Assembly (NCBI GenBank): GCA_945643635.1
Contig: CALZFC010000033.1
Location: 3,004,001-3,068,000, forward strand
DNA from: Allodiplogaster sudhausi
Taxonomy: Eukaryota > Nematoda > Chromadorea > Rhabditida > Diplogasteridae
DNA length: 64,000 nt
Direction: 5' to 3'
Positions 1-10,634 of this stretch are shown here, one piece after another. The notes below the pieces were generated by a model. It did no database searches, was not told where the DNA came from, and was given only the letters and a program-made list of their open reading frames with translations. The position numbers and the translations under genes were made by a program. How positions within the stretch are numbered: position 1 is the stretch's first letter; every line of letters begins with the position of its first letter.

Positions 1-20
1 ATATCAGATAAGAGTGATCC

Positions 21-963
21 ATGGTCACGTTCCTGACGTTTGGAGTGGAGCAGCGGGCGTTCTTCGGACTGCTGGGAGTGAACGGCGCAGGGAAGACTTC
101 CACCTTCGACATCATCACTGGAGGAGAGAAAGCGACCAGTGGAAGTGTCACTGTCGGCGGATTCGACATTCGACAGCGAATTGTAAGAGTTGAGAGCAAA
201 TGGCAAAGGAGAGAGAAAAGGGAAGAATAGAGTTCAGAGACTTGCTTGAAGATGCTCGGCTACTGCCCGCAATACGACGCTTTGCTCCCCGAGCTGAGTC
301 GCAAAGAGGTTCTCGAGATCCTCGCTGGTATTTACGGCTTCGCAGAACCATCCGCAAAGGTTCAATCACATGAATCAGGGATGAGAAGTGCAAAAACAGT
401 AAAATTGCTGTTTGAAGGCCGACAAACTCATTCGTTGTGTTGGAATGACTGAACACGCGAAGAAGCCTACGAAGAACCTTAGGTAGATTCCTGGAGAAAG
501 TGCGGGAAATTGTTTCTTTTTTTTCCTTTTTTTTTCTTCTTACAGATTCGGCTCGTCTTACCGTCTCTCGCTGGTGCTTTCTCGCCAGGAATCTATCGAT
601 GCAGCTGACCAAACAGTGCTGGGCGTCTTTCCACAAGCTGTTCATCGCCTCGGCGCTGGAAACGCGCTCACGATTCACTACCAGGTTAGGCGTTCGGATG
701 ATCATTTACTTCATATATCTATCTTTATATCCCCTCTCCCTTTTCGGCTCAGGCTCCTCAGCTCCTTTCGGATCCCAGGGAGGGCTACCAACAAATGGTC
801 GATTCTCTTCGCCAAGGTGGCCGCTGCGTTGAAGGCAACCGACTTTTCCCTCTCTCAAGCTTCCCTCGAGGACGCATTCCTTCGCTTGTCTGGCGGTTGC
901 CTCACAGAAAGCGGCCGACTCACTGTTTTCACAACTGTCCAACAGCAGGATGTACGAGCATGA
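21..963 (+). pseudogene. ABCA-type ABC transporter, C-terminal nucleotide-binding domain remnant
   Basis: Exon-like blocks encode the start of an ABC ATPase domain. About 50-180 has Walker A (GVNGAGKTS) and ends at a GT donor. About 251-359 has the Q-loop region GYCPQYDAL. About 417-480 is a short helical piece. About 546-684 (FGSSYRLSL...) and 736-963 (WSILFAKVAAALKATDFSL, SLEDAFLRLSG) match the regulatory tail after NBD2 in ABCA lipid transporters. The LSGGQ signature, Walker B and H-loop, which should lie between the third and fourth blocks, are absent, so the domain could not hydrolyse ATP. Upstream transmembrane domains would lie outside the window. I infer a deletion derivative or pseudogene. 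Part of it recurs inverted at 4215-4780. Confidence 0.75.
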
Positions 964-1500
964 GAGGAGACGAATGCAGAAGGGAAGAAAAACTCGATGG
1001 ACCTTCTATTACGCCCTTTATTGATAAACCTTTTGAATGAATGATTCGCGTGCCAAGTCGAACACAACTAAAATCGGTACTCTTCAGCTATTTGTACCCC
1101 AAAACCCCAAAAATTTTCAAACAATTTTTTTTTCTCTGAAACTTGGCTCAGGGGAGTTATTTGGCACGAGGAACAAGAATATGACTTTCATTTTACACAA
1201 TTTTGTCGTTTTGGGATGGTTCGCTACATATGGTAAAGTGAGCATCGGGCGTGGACGGTCACTCGTGCTGTCCACTGCCAGAAACATAGTGCGTGGGAGT
1301 CTTCAAACGTCTCTACTTGTGTTCCCGCATTCCAGTGTTACCTAGCAAATAACATAACTGGCGATCAGTATTCTCTTCGCACTTCGAGTTCACCTCCGGT
1401 GGAGCTCAGTGCCGAAGATTCTCCGCGCCGCCTCGTCTTCTCTTCACGCTTCGAGTTCATCAGCTAGCCTGGTGGAGCTCAACGTCGAAGTCAACTCTCC

Positions 1501-1690
1501 GGCCGCCGAGAAGTAACCAGCGCCGCCCGGTTGTGGCCTGCGCCTGGTGAAAGCTCACTCCGCGCCTTCGAGAAGTAGCCAGCGCCGCCCGGTTGTGGCC
1601 TGCGTCTGGTGAAACTCGTTTCCGCGCCTTCGAGAAGTAACCAGCGCCCCCGGTTATGGCTTGCGCCTTGTGAAACTCAGCGCCGTCGTC
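1501..1690 (+). repeat. Three tandem ~65-bp units in the LTR-element leader
   Basis: The block gagaagta(a/g)ccagcgcc followed by cggtt(g/a)tggc(c/t)tgcg and gtgaaa recurs three times, starting near 1507, 1570 and 1632. It lies between the 5' LTR remnant and the gag start, in the position of the untranslated leader. Copies differ by a few substitutions and small indels. Function is unknown; a packaging or translation-control role would be speculation. Confidence 0.75.
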
Positions 1691-2006
1691 TTGTGAGCAG
1701 CCCCTCTGTTGCGAGTGTGCTCTGCTGCAACCTTGTACTGCTCCGACTTCCGACGAAGGCCAGTTGGGTCCAAGTGTAAGGGCCCTTCGTGGTTGCGGTT
1801 GTTGGAATCAGTCAAGCCACTGCAGTAGATCCCTCGATCCTAGCCTAGCTAGCGGAGGAAGAAAGACCTTTGCCGAGTTAAGCTCCGCGAAGGCCACGTT
1901 GTAAGACCCCTGACTAACTGAGAGTTCTTCTTGGTTAGTAAGTGCGGGCCTCGTGACCCGTAGGCACCCGGGTTTTTCCTAGCCAAGCTAGGTTTACGAG
2001 GAAATC

Positions 2007-2587
2007 ATGACGAATCCGACGAACTCAATCGCAACAACTCCGGCCGCAGCGCCGGCTGATCCAGCCCGAGTGATCGTGACCGCTGCGAGGTCCCACTCGG
2101 TGAACCCGTTCGTTCCCGGACACAGCTTCCGCGTGTGGCAGCGCCTGTTCGAAGGCAGCATGCGGATCCGAGAAATCACCGATGACGACATGAAGAAGTA
2201 CTACTTTCTGCAAGAAGTCGGTGAGACCTCCTACACAGCCATGGAGAATCTGGCTCAAGGTCGCTTTCTCGAGGATCACAGCTACGCGGAACTGACAGCA
2301 TACATGGAGAGGCTCTACCAGCCGAAGACCATTGTGCTCTCAGAGCGAGTCGCATTGATGCGTTCGACACAGCCTGATTCGCGCTCGAGCTGAAGAAGAA
2401 GGCACGCACATGCGAATTCGCCAACGTCAAAGATCCCAACGACATGATGCTGTGCATGGCATTCGTTGGTGGAATCCGTTCTGACGAAATCCGGAAACGA
2501 CTGGTGGAGCTGTCAGACGCCAATTTCGCAAAGTTGGTTGAAACAGCTACGGCGATTGAGACGGTGAATCGAATTTGGAACAAGTGA
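2007..2587 (+). pseudogene. Gag-like protein of the Gypsy element, frameshifted
   Basis: From ATG 2007 the frame gives an Ala/Pro-rich leader, then FVPGHSFRVWQRLFEG, then a helical region ending in ERLYQPKTIVLSERVAL. This matches the retrotransposon gag domain of K02A2.6-type Gypsy elements. The frame shifts near 2370, and the continuation (FVGGIRSDEIRKRLVEL) is read in another frame up to a stop near 2585. No zinc knuckle (CCHC) is visible; it is probably lost in the internal deletion. A functional capsid is not expected from this copy. Confidence 0.7.
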
Positions 2588-3339
2588 AGACATCATCGCT
2601 CCCACACGGCACGCATCCCGGAAGCACTGTGCATCGCGCTCACGTGCAAACCAGGAGACCAACGCACAGCTCTGGAGAAACGCAGCAGAAGCCGAGCCGG
2701 TTTGCGATCTCTGCGCCCGTCTTGGGAACACCCTCACGAGAACGCCGCTCCACAGCTGGGAAGAGTCAATGTGAACGCGCTTGGCAGCGCCTTCACATTG
2801 ACTTCTGCGGACCGTTTCACGGATCCATGTGGCTGATCGTCGTGGATGCAAAGTCAAAATGGCCTGAAGCTGTACGAATGGGCAGTACGACTGCCCTGCG
2901 CATGTCATTGGATCTGTTGCCCGGACGAATTGGTCAAGCACCAAACCAGCAAGACATTTCCCGGAAGTACAAGCAGAACATGACTCGCAATTACGACAAG
3001 AAGTCCAAGGTGGGAGAAGTCTACATTATGAACTTCACGGGTGGCGACGATAAGTGGATCCCTGGAATTGTCACTGAAGTGATCGGAGAGAAGACATACC
3101 AAGTACATTACGGTCGTGGTTCGCGCAAATACCATGCTGACCAGATGAAGAAGAAATTCAAGATTACCTGGGAGGAACTCGCAGCGATTTCCCACCGAAG
3201 AGTGAATTCGGGGAGGGGAGCGTGTACGACAATTCCCCAGAAGCAGCCGCTTGCCACGAACACGAACCGACGTCAGACCATGGTATTCCATCACCCGTCC
3301 AACCGAGATGGAGTTTGGCTCCGATCCGACATAAGGTGA
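2575..3339 (+). pseudogene. Gypsy integrase/pol remnant
   Basis: Around residues 67-100 of this open frame lies WQRLHIDFCGPF...MWLIVVDAKSKWPEAV, the start of a retroviral-type integrase core with its first catalytic Asp (HID). The frame then jumps within a few dozen codons to the region after the core (KYKQNMTRNYDKKSKVGEV, then a WIPGIVTEVIGEKTYQVHY chromodomain/SH3-like tail). Most of the integrase core, including the rest of the D,D-35-E triad, has therefore been deleted. The family is recognisable, the enzyme is dead. Confidence 0.75.
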
Positions 3340-3689
3340 ACGGACCGAGGCCGGCAACGAGCGTGGTGCCTCGAGCACCCCCAAAGAATCCGATCAAGAA
3401 AGCATCGCCGCCTCAGCCTTCCACTGTCCGGGTCAGCCAGCGAGCGAACAAAGGCGTTCCGCCAGAACGGTACAGAAATTTGCGATATACAGCAACCACC
3501 GACTCTTCTCATGGCCCCTTCCGAGGAATGGATGTGAGCGTGCCATTGGAGAAGAAGAAACGGTCTCGGAAGTCACGTTGCGAGATGAGTCCGAAATCAG
3601 CCAGTGCCCACGCCAAGGATCGCCGCGCCGCTGATATGCTTCGCACGATTGGCTGGCTGACGACCCTCTGAAGAGGATGAGGCTATGTT

Positions 3690-4170
3690 CCAGTTGCCAA
3701 TGTGTATTCGCCGTTTTCAAGAAATTGCTGCTAAATGAAGGGAGACGTAGAGAAGTGTTTTCTCGAACTTCCTCCTTGTCCGATACAAGGTTTTATGTTT
3801 GTGTCCAGAGATGTAGGCCCTGCCGAACTCTGATGTTTGCCAAGGAGACGTAGAGGCTTTGCCTTGAACTCCTTCCTAGTTGTTCTTATGCCGAGGTTGT
3901 CCGTGCAGAGACGTAGACCTTGGGTCGAACTCTGCGCCGTGAGGATGTTGTACTTCGGGGAGGTGTCATGTAGATGGGAATATATCACGTCCAAGAATTA
4001 TCATCCCCTTTGTCCTTGACTTGCCCCCGTGACCTTTATGAAAGTACACCATTATTCACCATATAAAAGGAGCCCTGGCACCTTGATAAACACTTGTCTT
4101 CTCGCGTCCCTACTTGTGTTCCTGTGTTCCCGCATTCCAGTGTTACCTAGCAAGTAACATAACTGGAATG
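3690..4170 (+). repeat. 3' LTR-like segment of the Gypsy element
   Basis: It follows the end of the pol remnant. It contains a TATA-like ataaaagg at about 4063 and ends in the ~60-bp block shared with about 1308-1358. Internally, the phrase ggagacgtagag...ttgaactcc recurs near 3740, 3842 and 3907 in diverged form. I did not resolve the 5' border precisely. Confidence 0.5.
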
Positions 4171-4214
4171 TTCCACAAAACTGACTGTAACTTGTTTAAA
4201 TGACGTTATAATTT

Positions 4215-4780
4215 AAAATGAATGTTATATTCGTGTTCCCCGTGCCAAACAACCCCCCTGAGCCCAGTTTCAGAAAAAATTTTTGTGAAAACGTTTGGGG
4301 TTTTGGGGTACAAATAGCTGAAGAGTACCGGTACCTCAATCCGATTTTGCACAGCACTCCTCGGTCGAGCAACCGACTCGCAGCCTCCCGGCAGACTCTG
4401 GAGCAGATTTCTCTTCAGTTATATTGCTTGCTAGGAATCGAAGGAATGTGGAGCACAAGAGAGAGGGTAGGACCCAAATTTTTTTATCATTGACCAGGTG
4501 GGCGGCTTATATAGGGCTTGAGGATGGAGTGTAAGGGCGAGGGAATAGTGCATCTAGTGCATCTATGCGCAAGGAATGTGGAGCACAAGTCTGACAGGGA
4601 ACGGGGAGATAAAGAGAGAGTGAGTGATCATCCGAACGCCTAACCTGGTAGTGAATCGTGAGCGCGTTTCCAGCGCCGAGGCGACGAACAGCTTGTGGAA
4701 AGACGCCCAGCACTGTTTGGTCAGCTGCATCGATAGATTCCTGGCGAGAAAGCACCTGCGAGAGACGGTAAGGGGGGGTA
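4215..4780 (-). pseudogene. Inverted partial copy of the ABCA fragment
   Basis: Reversed, 4620-4775 matches 560-710 almost exactly (SRQESIDAADQTVLGVFPQ followed by a GT donor). Reversed, 4215-4330 matches 1065-1200. The ~290 bp between these two blocks differs from the corresponding part of the first copy. The two copies therefore form a broken palindrome around the LTR element. No ATPase motif is present in this copy. Confidence 0.75.
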
Positions 4781-5225
4781 CTTTTTCAATATCCTTGCCA
4801 AGGAGGGGTACTATTAGAGGGAGGTATTCTACTAATTATTGTTACTGTTTTTATTACATCTTTTACTCTCTCCTTCTCCATCGTTCCAATCCCTCCATTT
4901 CCTCTACATTATATTTTCTCTATAGTATCTTGAAGTAGCGTTCCAAGATTTCCTTTTCTTAATTTCGAAATGTGTTGTTATTTTTCTCATCAGTTTATCT
5001 TTTTTTTAAACTTCTATCAATACTCCACACTGATGGAATTTTAGATTTGTTATCATTTTAAAGAATTGCAGTTCTTAAATGTTTTTTTTATTATTGCTAA
5101 TATTAGTCGATATACTCATGGTTGTTGATATTTTATGCCAGATAAGTAGACAAAGCGAGAGGAAATAGAGTGGGAGGTGTTTGGGGAAAGAGAGGGGAAA
5201 AGGGAAAAGTGATTTTTCCTCTTGA

Positions 5226-6812
5226 CTAAATGTCCTTGACCTTCTCCAGGATCTCACTCTTGGTCTTCTCCGACAATCCAGCATACTCTTCCTTGCTCAT
5301 CAGCGCCTTCATTTCGCGAGTCGTCGTGATGGAATTTATGCAGAATTCCTGAGCAGTCCATTTGTAGTGCTAATCAAATACTATGTTTTTTTATATCTTT
5401 CATCCTTTTATGCTTCTGCTTAATGAACACCTGGAGAATGCCGATGTTATAGCTGTCGGCCCAGAGAAGCTTCTTCTCAAGTGGAATTTCGAGGCCATCG
5501 GAGCTGCAGATAAAACGTATGCATTCACTCTGAAGGCACTGAAGGGCGAAGCGGACGCTGAGATGAAGTAGGAACTCGATGTTCTCGACTGTGTTAGAAG
5601 AAGAGGCGATGATTTTTTAATAAAAAAAAATGTATATATAATGCTGATGAATTATTTACACACTTAGAGCCTTCATTGCCCATTTGAATAGAACAATATT
5701 TGCTGCTCTACTTGCAAACATTAAATGTCATACAGAATCCATGGTTTTTAATGGAATTGACTGAAATGCACGACATAAAAAAACTGCACCAGTGATCTTC
5801 TTCCGTGCTGGATAAATGACTTGGAGCAGTTCGTTGAGCTCATCGAAGTCGACGTCATCAATTAGCATCATTCCATGCTTGAAGGACATGTCGTAGAAGA
5901 CGGGCGATAGCATTGACAGATACTGAAGGCAAAATGAGTATTCTTGCATAATTAAAGCAGGGTACAGCAATAAAAGGTAATTCTGGGTCAATTATAACCT
6001 CTTTTCCAACGTATAACTGCCTGCCATCGACGACTAGGGCGACATCCCGAATATTCGGCTCAGAAGTTGTAAAGTCGTAGAGCTGCGTTCGAAAAAAAGA
6101 AGAGTTATGTTAAATATGAAAAAAAGATAATTAGCTTTTTTGACTAAATGCGCTTCAAATTTGTCAGTCAATATATCTGGAATAATAACAAAGCTTGAAT
6201 GCATTACTGAATTTCTGTGACTTCCTTCTCGGCAGTGATCTTCGCCTCGATGATGATTCCGCCTATCGAGCGGAAGATAACATCATGCTCGAGGAATGAC
6301 TTGGAGATAAAATCATTTGCTTTTCCGCAAAACGTGTTTGTCAGCTGAAAATATTCATTTAAAAGGCCTCTTTTACTTTCTCTCTGTTAATCTACATATG
6401 TCTTCTTCTTTCTTTCTCTAGTTCTGACTCATTCGTTCTCTTTCTCTTTTCTTTATTTTTCTCTCTCTTTATCTCTCTTCGTTTTCCCTCACCAGCGATC
6501 TTTCCTTCGATCTCACTGAGAGCTGAACTTTGCAGTTCAAGAGCGTCGCGCTTGCGTCAATGGACTCGCAGTGGACAAGGACTTCGAGGTGCGGGCGAAA
6601 CCCCAGTTCGGTTGGCCAATCCTTGCTCACCGACAGATTCCTTTAGAATATCTTTTTCAACACGGTAAATATAAGAGAAGACAATAAATCATAAGCACAG
6701 TACCATCGCAGATTTTCGATCAAGACCGGAGATGAAACGGCTCCGCGTGAACCGTTCAGTTGCTCTTGATTAAGAACTTCGAGCCGAATACAGCCTTCCG
6801 TCTTGAATTTCT
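5226..6812 (-). CDS. MATH-BTB (BATH-type) protein, 5' exon not found
   Basis: Seven phase-plausible exons read on the minus strand: 6812-6704, 6640-6493, 6344-6208, 6082-5999, 5922-5790, 5588-5431 and 5348-5226. The first three give a MATH-like region (QEQLNGSRGAVSSPVLI, then LGFRPHLEVLVHCES). The next two give a BTB/POZ domain (VALVVDGRQLYVGKE, then YLSMLSPVFYDMSFK and LNELLQVIYPARKKI). The last two give the helical C-terminus (GLEIPLEKKLLWADSY, then LMSKEEYAGLSEKTK). In this family MATH binds substrate and BTB binds Cullin-3, making ubiquitin-ligase adaptors; that role is inferred from the family. All seven introns use GT-AG. No initiating exon was found upstream, so the model is 5'-incomplete. 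Confidence 0.75.
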
Positions 6813-7117
6813 CTGTAAATTTTTTTCGAAATCCAGGTTATTATCTCTTTATTCACATTTTTTACAACTCTTGTTTCAACTTGAAAAAGAGTCGATAACG
6901 ATAGATTGGTGACAGTTGCATGCACCACAATATATCTCACTAGTATGAGAAGGTAAAATTACCATTATCAATTGATCAATCGACATAAATCCTTGTTGTT
7001 AATATTTTATGCTAGACACAGCGAGAGAGGCCAGGGCGTGGAGGATGCATTCGGGAGAGAGAGAGAGGGAGAGAGAGAGAGAGAGAAAGCAGAGGGAAGA
7101 AAGGTTCTTCCTGCTGA

Positions 7118-9113
7118 CTAACTGTCATTAACAACTTTCCCTGCGATCGCCTTCTTGGTCTTCTCTGTGAAGCCTGTGTACTCTTCCTTGCTCATCAGCG
7201 TCTTCTTCAACCCAGTCGTCTTGATCGAATCGATGCAGAATTCCTGTGCAGTGATTTATAATTTTATTAAATTCCTATCCTTTTTATTCTCCTGCCCAGT
7301 GAATACCTGAAGCGTGCCGATGTTATAGCTGTCGGCCCAGAGAAGCTTCTTCTCAAGTGGAATTTCCAGGCCATCGGAGCTGCAGATAAATCGTTGCATT
7401 CACTCTGAAGGCACTGAAGGGCGAAGCGGACGCTGAGATGAAGTAGGAACTCGACGTTCTCGGCTGAGAGGAAGAAGAGACAATATAAGTTTACCAATTA
7501 AAAAAAAAATTAAAAGAAATACTCATGAATTATTTGCACACTTTAGCATCTTTTTTTGTAAATTTGATGCAGAATTCGTATTTTTAATAGAATTCAGGGC
7601 AAATACAGAATATAAAAATGCACCGGTGACCGGCTTCCTCGATGGATAAATGACTTGGAGCAGCTCGTTGAACTCGTCAAAGTCGACGTCTTCAAGTGGA
7701 ATCTCCGACATTCCCTGCTCGCGAAAATCCTTGAAGAACATGGTGTAGAAGACGGGCGACAGCATCGACAGGTACTGAAGGCAAATGCTTGTTATACTAT
7801 AAAGATATTTAAAGCAATCATATTAGAGGCAATATAGTATGAGAGAATGATTAAAGCAGGGAAAGTCATAAAGGGAAATTCAGTCAGGATGCCAATTCGT
7901 GCCTCTTTTCCAACGAACAACGACCGTTCATCGACGACTAGGGCTACACTCCGAATATCCGACTCAGAAGATGTGAAGTTGTAGAGCGGCGTTCGAAAGA
8001 AAGAAGAGCGTGATGTTTTTGTTTTTAGCAAAAAGCAATTTAGGTGTGTCAATATGTCAAGAATAAAAGACCGTTTTGTCCAATTCTAAAATCTCATGGT
8101 CAGATGTGTTACTGAATTCGGACGGCTTCCTTCTCGACAGTGATCTTCGCCTCGATGATGATTCCGCCTATCGAGCGGTCGATGAGCTCACGCTCCAGAA
8201 GTAACTTGGCAACAAAATCCTTCGCTTTTCCGCTTAACGTGCTTGTCTGCTGAAAATATTAATTTAAAAGGCGTATGCTTTCTCTGGTCTCCCTCAATCT
8301 CTTTTACTTTCCCTTTGTTTTGTTTTGACTCTTTCTCCCTTTCTTTCTCTTCAATCTCTACTTCTCTTTCTCATTCCTCTCTCTATTCCTAGTCACTTAC
8401 CAGATTGTCGCTGCACCACAGTCTCTGCTTGCCAGGCAGTATTTCCTTCGATCTCACTGATAGCTGAGCGCAGCAGTTCAAGAGTGCCGCTCTTGCTTCA
8501 TTCACATCGCAGTGGACAATGACTTCGAGGTGCGGGTAAAACCCCACTTCGGTCGGGTAAACCTTTATCACCGAAAGGTTCCTTTAAATATTTTTTTTTA
8601 AGACAAGAAAACTCTAATAAAACTTAATAAAAGTATCAGTAAAGCACCATTGTAGATTTTCAATCAAGACCGGGGACGAAACGCATCCGTTTGCATAGTT
8701 CAGTTGCTCTAGATTGAGAAATTCAAGTCGAATACTACCTTCCGTCTTGGAGATGCCTGTATGAGAAAGTAATTTTTGTTATCCAATTTGTTATCTCTTT
8801 TTACTCAATTACTCTTGTTCGTGCAGATAAAATGAGATCTCGATATTGGCAGGTGTGTGATTCTTGAATGCATCACAATACATAAATACATACATATATC
8901 CTTCTTCTATCGGAAGTTCATGCACTAAAGAAGTCAAATTAGTGACTCATTTCTTTAAAATAAATATGGAATTAAATATTTTTCATTAAAAAAGTGCTCA
9001 CCTTGCATGTCTGGTCGAGTGGAAAGCAGAGAAAGTCGGCCTTTGTGTATCCACGAAGGAGAGAATGAAGTGGATTACGTCTGTATATTCAAGATTCCAT
9101 TGAAGAACTGCTA
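7118..9113 (-). pseudogene. MATH-BTB paralogue, apparently decaying
   Basis: It is a tandem paralogue of the gene at 5226-6812, with matching exons 8756-8648, 8581-8401, 8249-8113, 7986-7903, 7774-7624, 7463-7307 and 7243-7118, plus a possible 5' exon near 9113-9002. Recognisable pieces are SSPVLIENLQW, PLYNFTSSESDIRSVALVV, FKDFREQGMSEIPLEDVDF and LMSKEEYTGFTEKTK. Three differences suggest damage. The BTB-start exon lacks its AG acceptor: ...gaacgccg is followed by CTC where the paralogue has ...gaacgcag. Its donor is gcacga where the paralogue has gttata. The 157-nt exon is one base shorter than the paralogue's 158-nt exon and shifts frame after SEC. If noncanonical splicing is tolerated here, only the frameshift is clearly disabling. 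Confidence 0.7.
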
Positions 9114-9361
9114 ATTCCGTTACGATTGCACATGATTATTTAAGATGTAATATTATGTAAAAGTCACGAAAAGAGGAAAGATGATGAATGAGACTTGAAA
9201 CGCAATAGAGAGGACGAGCGAGAGAGTGAAAGAGAGAGAGAGAGCTTATAGGTAAAGGAGATGTATTAGAGGGGAGACAGCGAGAGAAATGGAGGAAGGC
9301 TTAATGAGAGTAAAGCTGCAGGTGTTTTTCTTACAATTAGAGTTAGGTGGCTTTAATTGAC

Positions 9362-9645
9362 TTAAAGGAGGTATCCGGGGAATAATTAACCTACGTTTTT
9401 TCTATATGGATTAGTTCATCTTGGTCAAAAACATATATCCTGAAAGTTTGAGCGATTTTCTTTTATTACATTCTGAGCAATTGTAGCGTGAAAAATGGCG
9501 GGTAGAGAATTAGCTACGGTAGGTCATAGCCGCCCTCCTATTTCACATGCTCTCTCGACCGAGCGACAGGCAACTTTATGAGCACGCTCATTCAAAGTTG
9601 TTCTCTAGCGCTACTGTAGAATTATTCGCCGGATACTTCCTTTAA
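9362..9645. mobile_element. TTAA-flanked MITE (piggyBac-like ends)
   Basis: The left end reads TTAA then aggaggtatccggggaataa; the right end, reversed, reads TTAA then aggaagtatccggcgaataa. That is ~22-bp terminal inverted repeats with two mismatches, bounded on both sides by TTAA, the target duplication used by piggyBac transposases. The 276-bp interior has no coding sequence. I infer a non-autonomous element; no transposase source is visible in the window. Confidence 0.7.
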
Positions 9646-9966
9646 CTTGTTTATCGTATTGTTCGTTATTAGAGTGCTCACCAAAAAAGGTCAATCGAAA
9701 ACTTCGGTGCTGGGACGCCTCTGAAAGCCTCCTCACGCATTCGTCCTCATCTTCGCTCACACTCTTCTTGTAATCATGCTACAATTTTTTTATGTGCTTT
9801 GTACTTTTTTTAAAAGTAATCACGTTGAAACTTTCTCATAAATGAAGATGAAGCAAGAATGATCGCAAAGAACCTTATAGTACAACTTGAAATATATGTC
9901 AAACCCTGGCAAAACTGTTATAGGACAACCTGAAATATATAAGAAAACAATTCGCTATTCTTCCAG

Positions 9967-10342
9967 ATAAGCGTCAACAACATCTCGCCGAAGAATATTG
10001 TGCTGCTCGGGCATTGCCAGGTTAGCCTTGGATAGGTACATCCGTATGTACATATATATGTATATGTATGATAGACACAAAAACGGCAAACAACTTGTCG
10101 TTTTGACGGATAAATCCGTTGATACTTTTAATCCGTTACGTTGACAAAAACGGATATATCTCTATAAATAAATGTAATAATTTCGGTTTTGATGGATAAA
10201 TCCGTTATTCAGAACGGATATATCCGTAAAACTGCTTCGATTAAGGGAGCCACTCCCGCACTGAACACAGCACTCGCGTGCCCGCATCGAATTGGTGGGG
10301 TCGTCAGCTTGTTCGGCTACTTGGCTGCCTACTATGAGGCTG
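9967..10342 (+). pseudogene. Acyl-protein thioesterase-like fragment, two exons
   Basis: Exon 9967-10020 (after ttcttccag, before gttagcc) encodes a piece ending SPKNIVLLGHCQ. Exon 10246-10342 (after gattaag) continues in phase with GATPALNTALACPHRIGG and VVSLFGYL. Joined, this matches the nucleophile-elbow region of LYPLA/acyl-protein thioesterases, where the usual pentapeptide is G-F-S-Q-G. Here it is G-H-C-Q-G, so Cys stands in the Ser position. Neither the N-terminal part nor the Asp/His part of the triad was found nearby. I call it a gene fragment; an intact gene with distant exons is possible but not supported. Confidence 0.6.
10080..10232. repeat. Cluster of short palindromes (acggatAWatccgt)
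   Basis: The intron of the thioesterase fragment contains several copies of a 14-bp palindrome or its halves: acggataaatccgtt near 10108, atccgttacg near 10130, acggatatatc near 10151, tggataaatccgtta near 10191 and acggatatatccgta near 10215. They may be the decayed ends of a small inverted-repeat element; no target duplication was found. Confidence 0.5.
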
Positions 10343-10634
10343 GTGAGGGAGAGAGATCGATAGAGAGCGAGATATATGTAGAGAGCGAGAGAGAAAAAAA
10401 GTGGGTGAGAGATTGCAGGTAACATTTCACGGGAAAGTATGGAAATACTTGAGTAAAACGTCAAACAATCTGCGGAGTTTTTCCGCACAGACCCGTCCAC
10501 GTTTATGGAAATAATCTGTTTAATTCTCCTGCCAGTGGGTTATCTATGAAGGTCGAGAAAATATCAATTACCTTTTTTTCTGAATGAATTTGGGGCACTC
10601 GCGATATGCGTATCCGCACGACTTCTCCGACCTA

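Larger units (their letters stand above)
1290..4170 (+). mobile_element. Degenerate Gypsy-type (K02A2.6-like) LTR retrotransposon
   Basis: A gag-like reading frame, an integrase/pol tail and a 3' LTR-like segment follow in order. The last ~60 bp of the 3' LTR (tctctacttgtgttcccgca region, about 4105-4165) recur at about 1308-1358, which I read as the remnant of a truncated 5' LTR. Protease, reverse transcriptase and RNase H are missing: gag runs almost directly into the integrase core, so the copy is internally deleted and non-autonomous. The element sits between inverted copies of an ABCA gene fragment. The exact 5' edge is uncertain. Confidence 0.7.

Noticed and set aside
2905..3397. Minus-strand frames opposite the Gypsy pol remnant
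   Set aside because: The plus strand carries recognisable integrase and chromodomain-like motifs; the minus frames are shadows.
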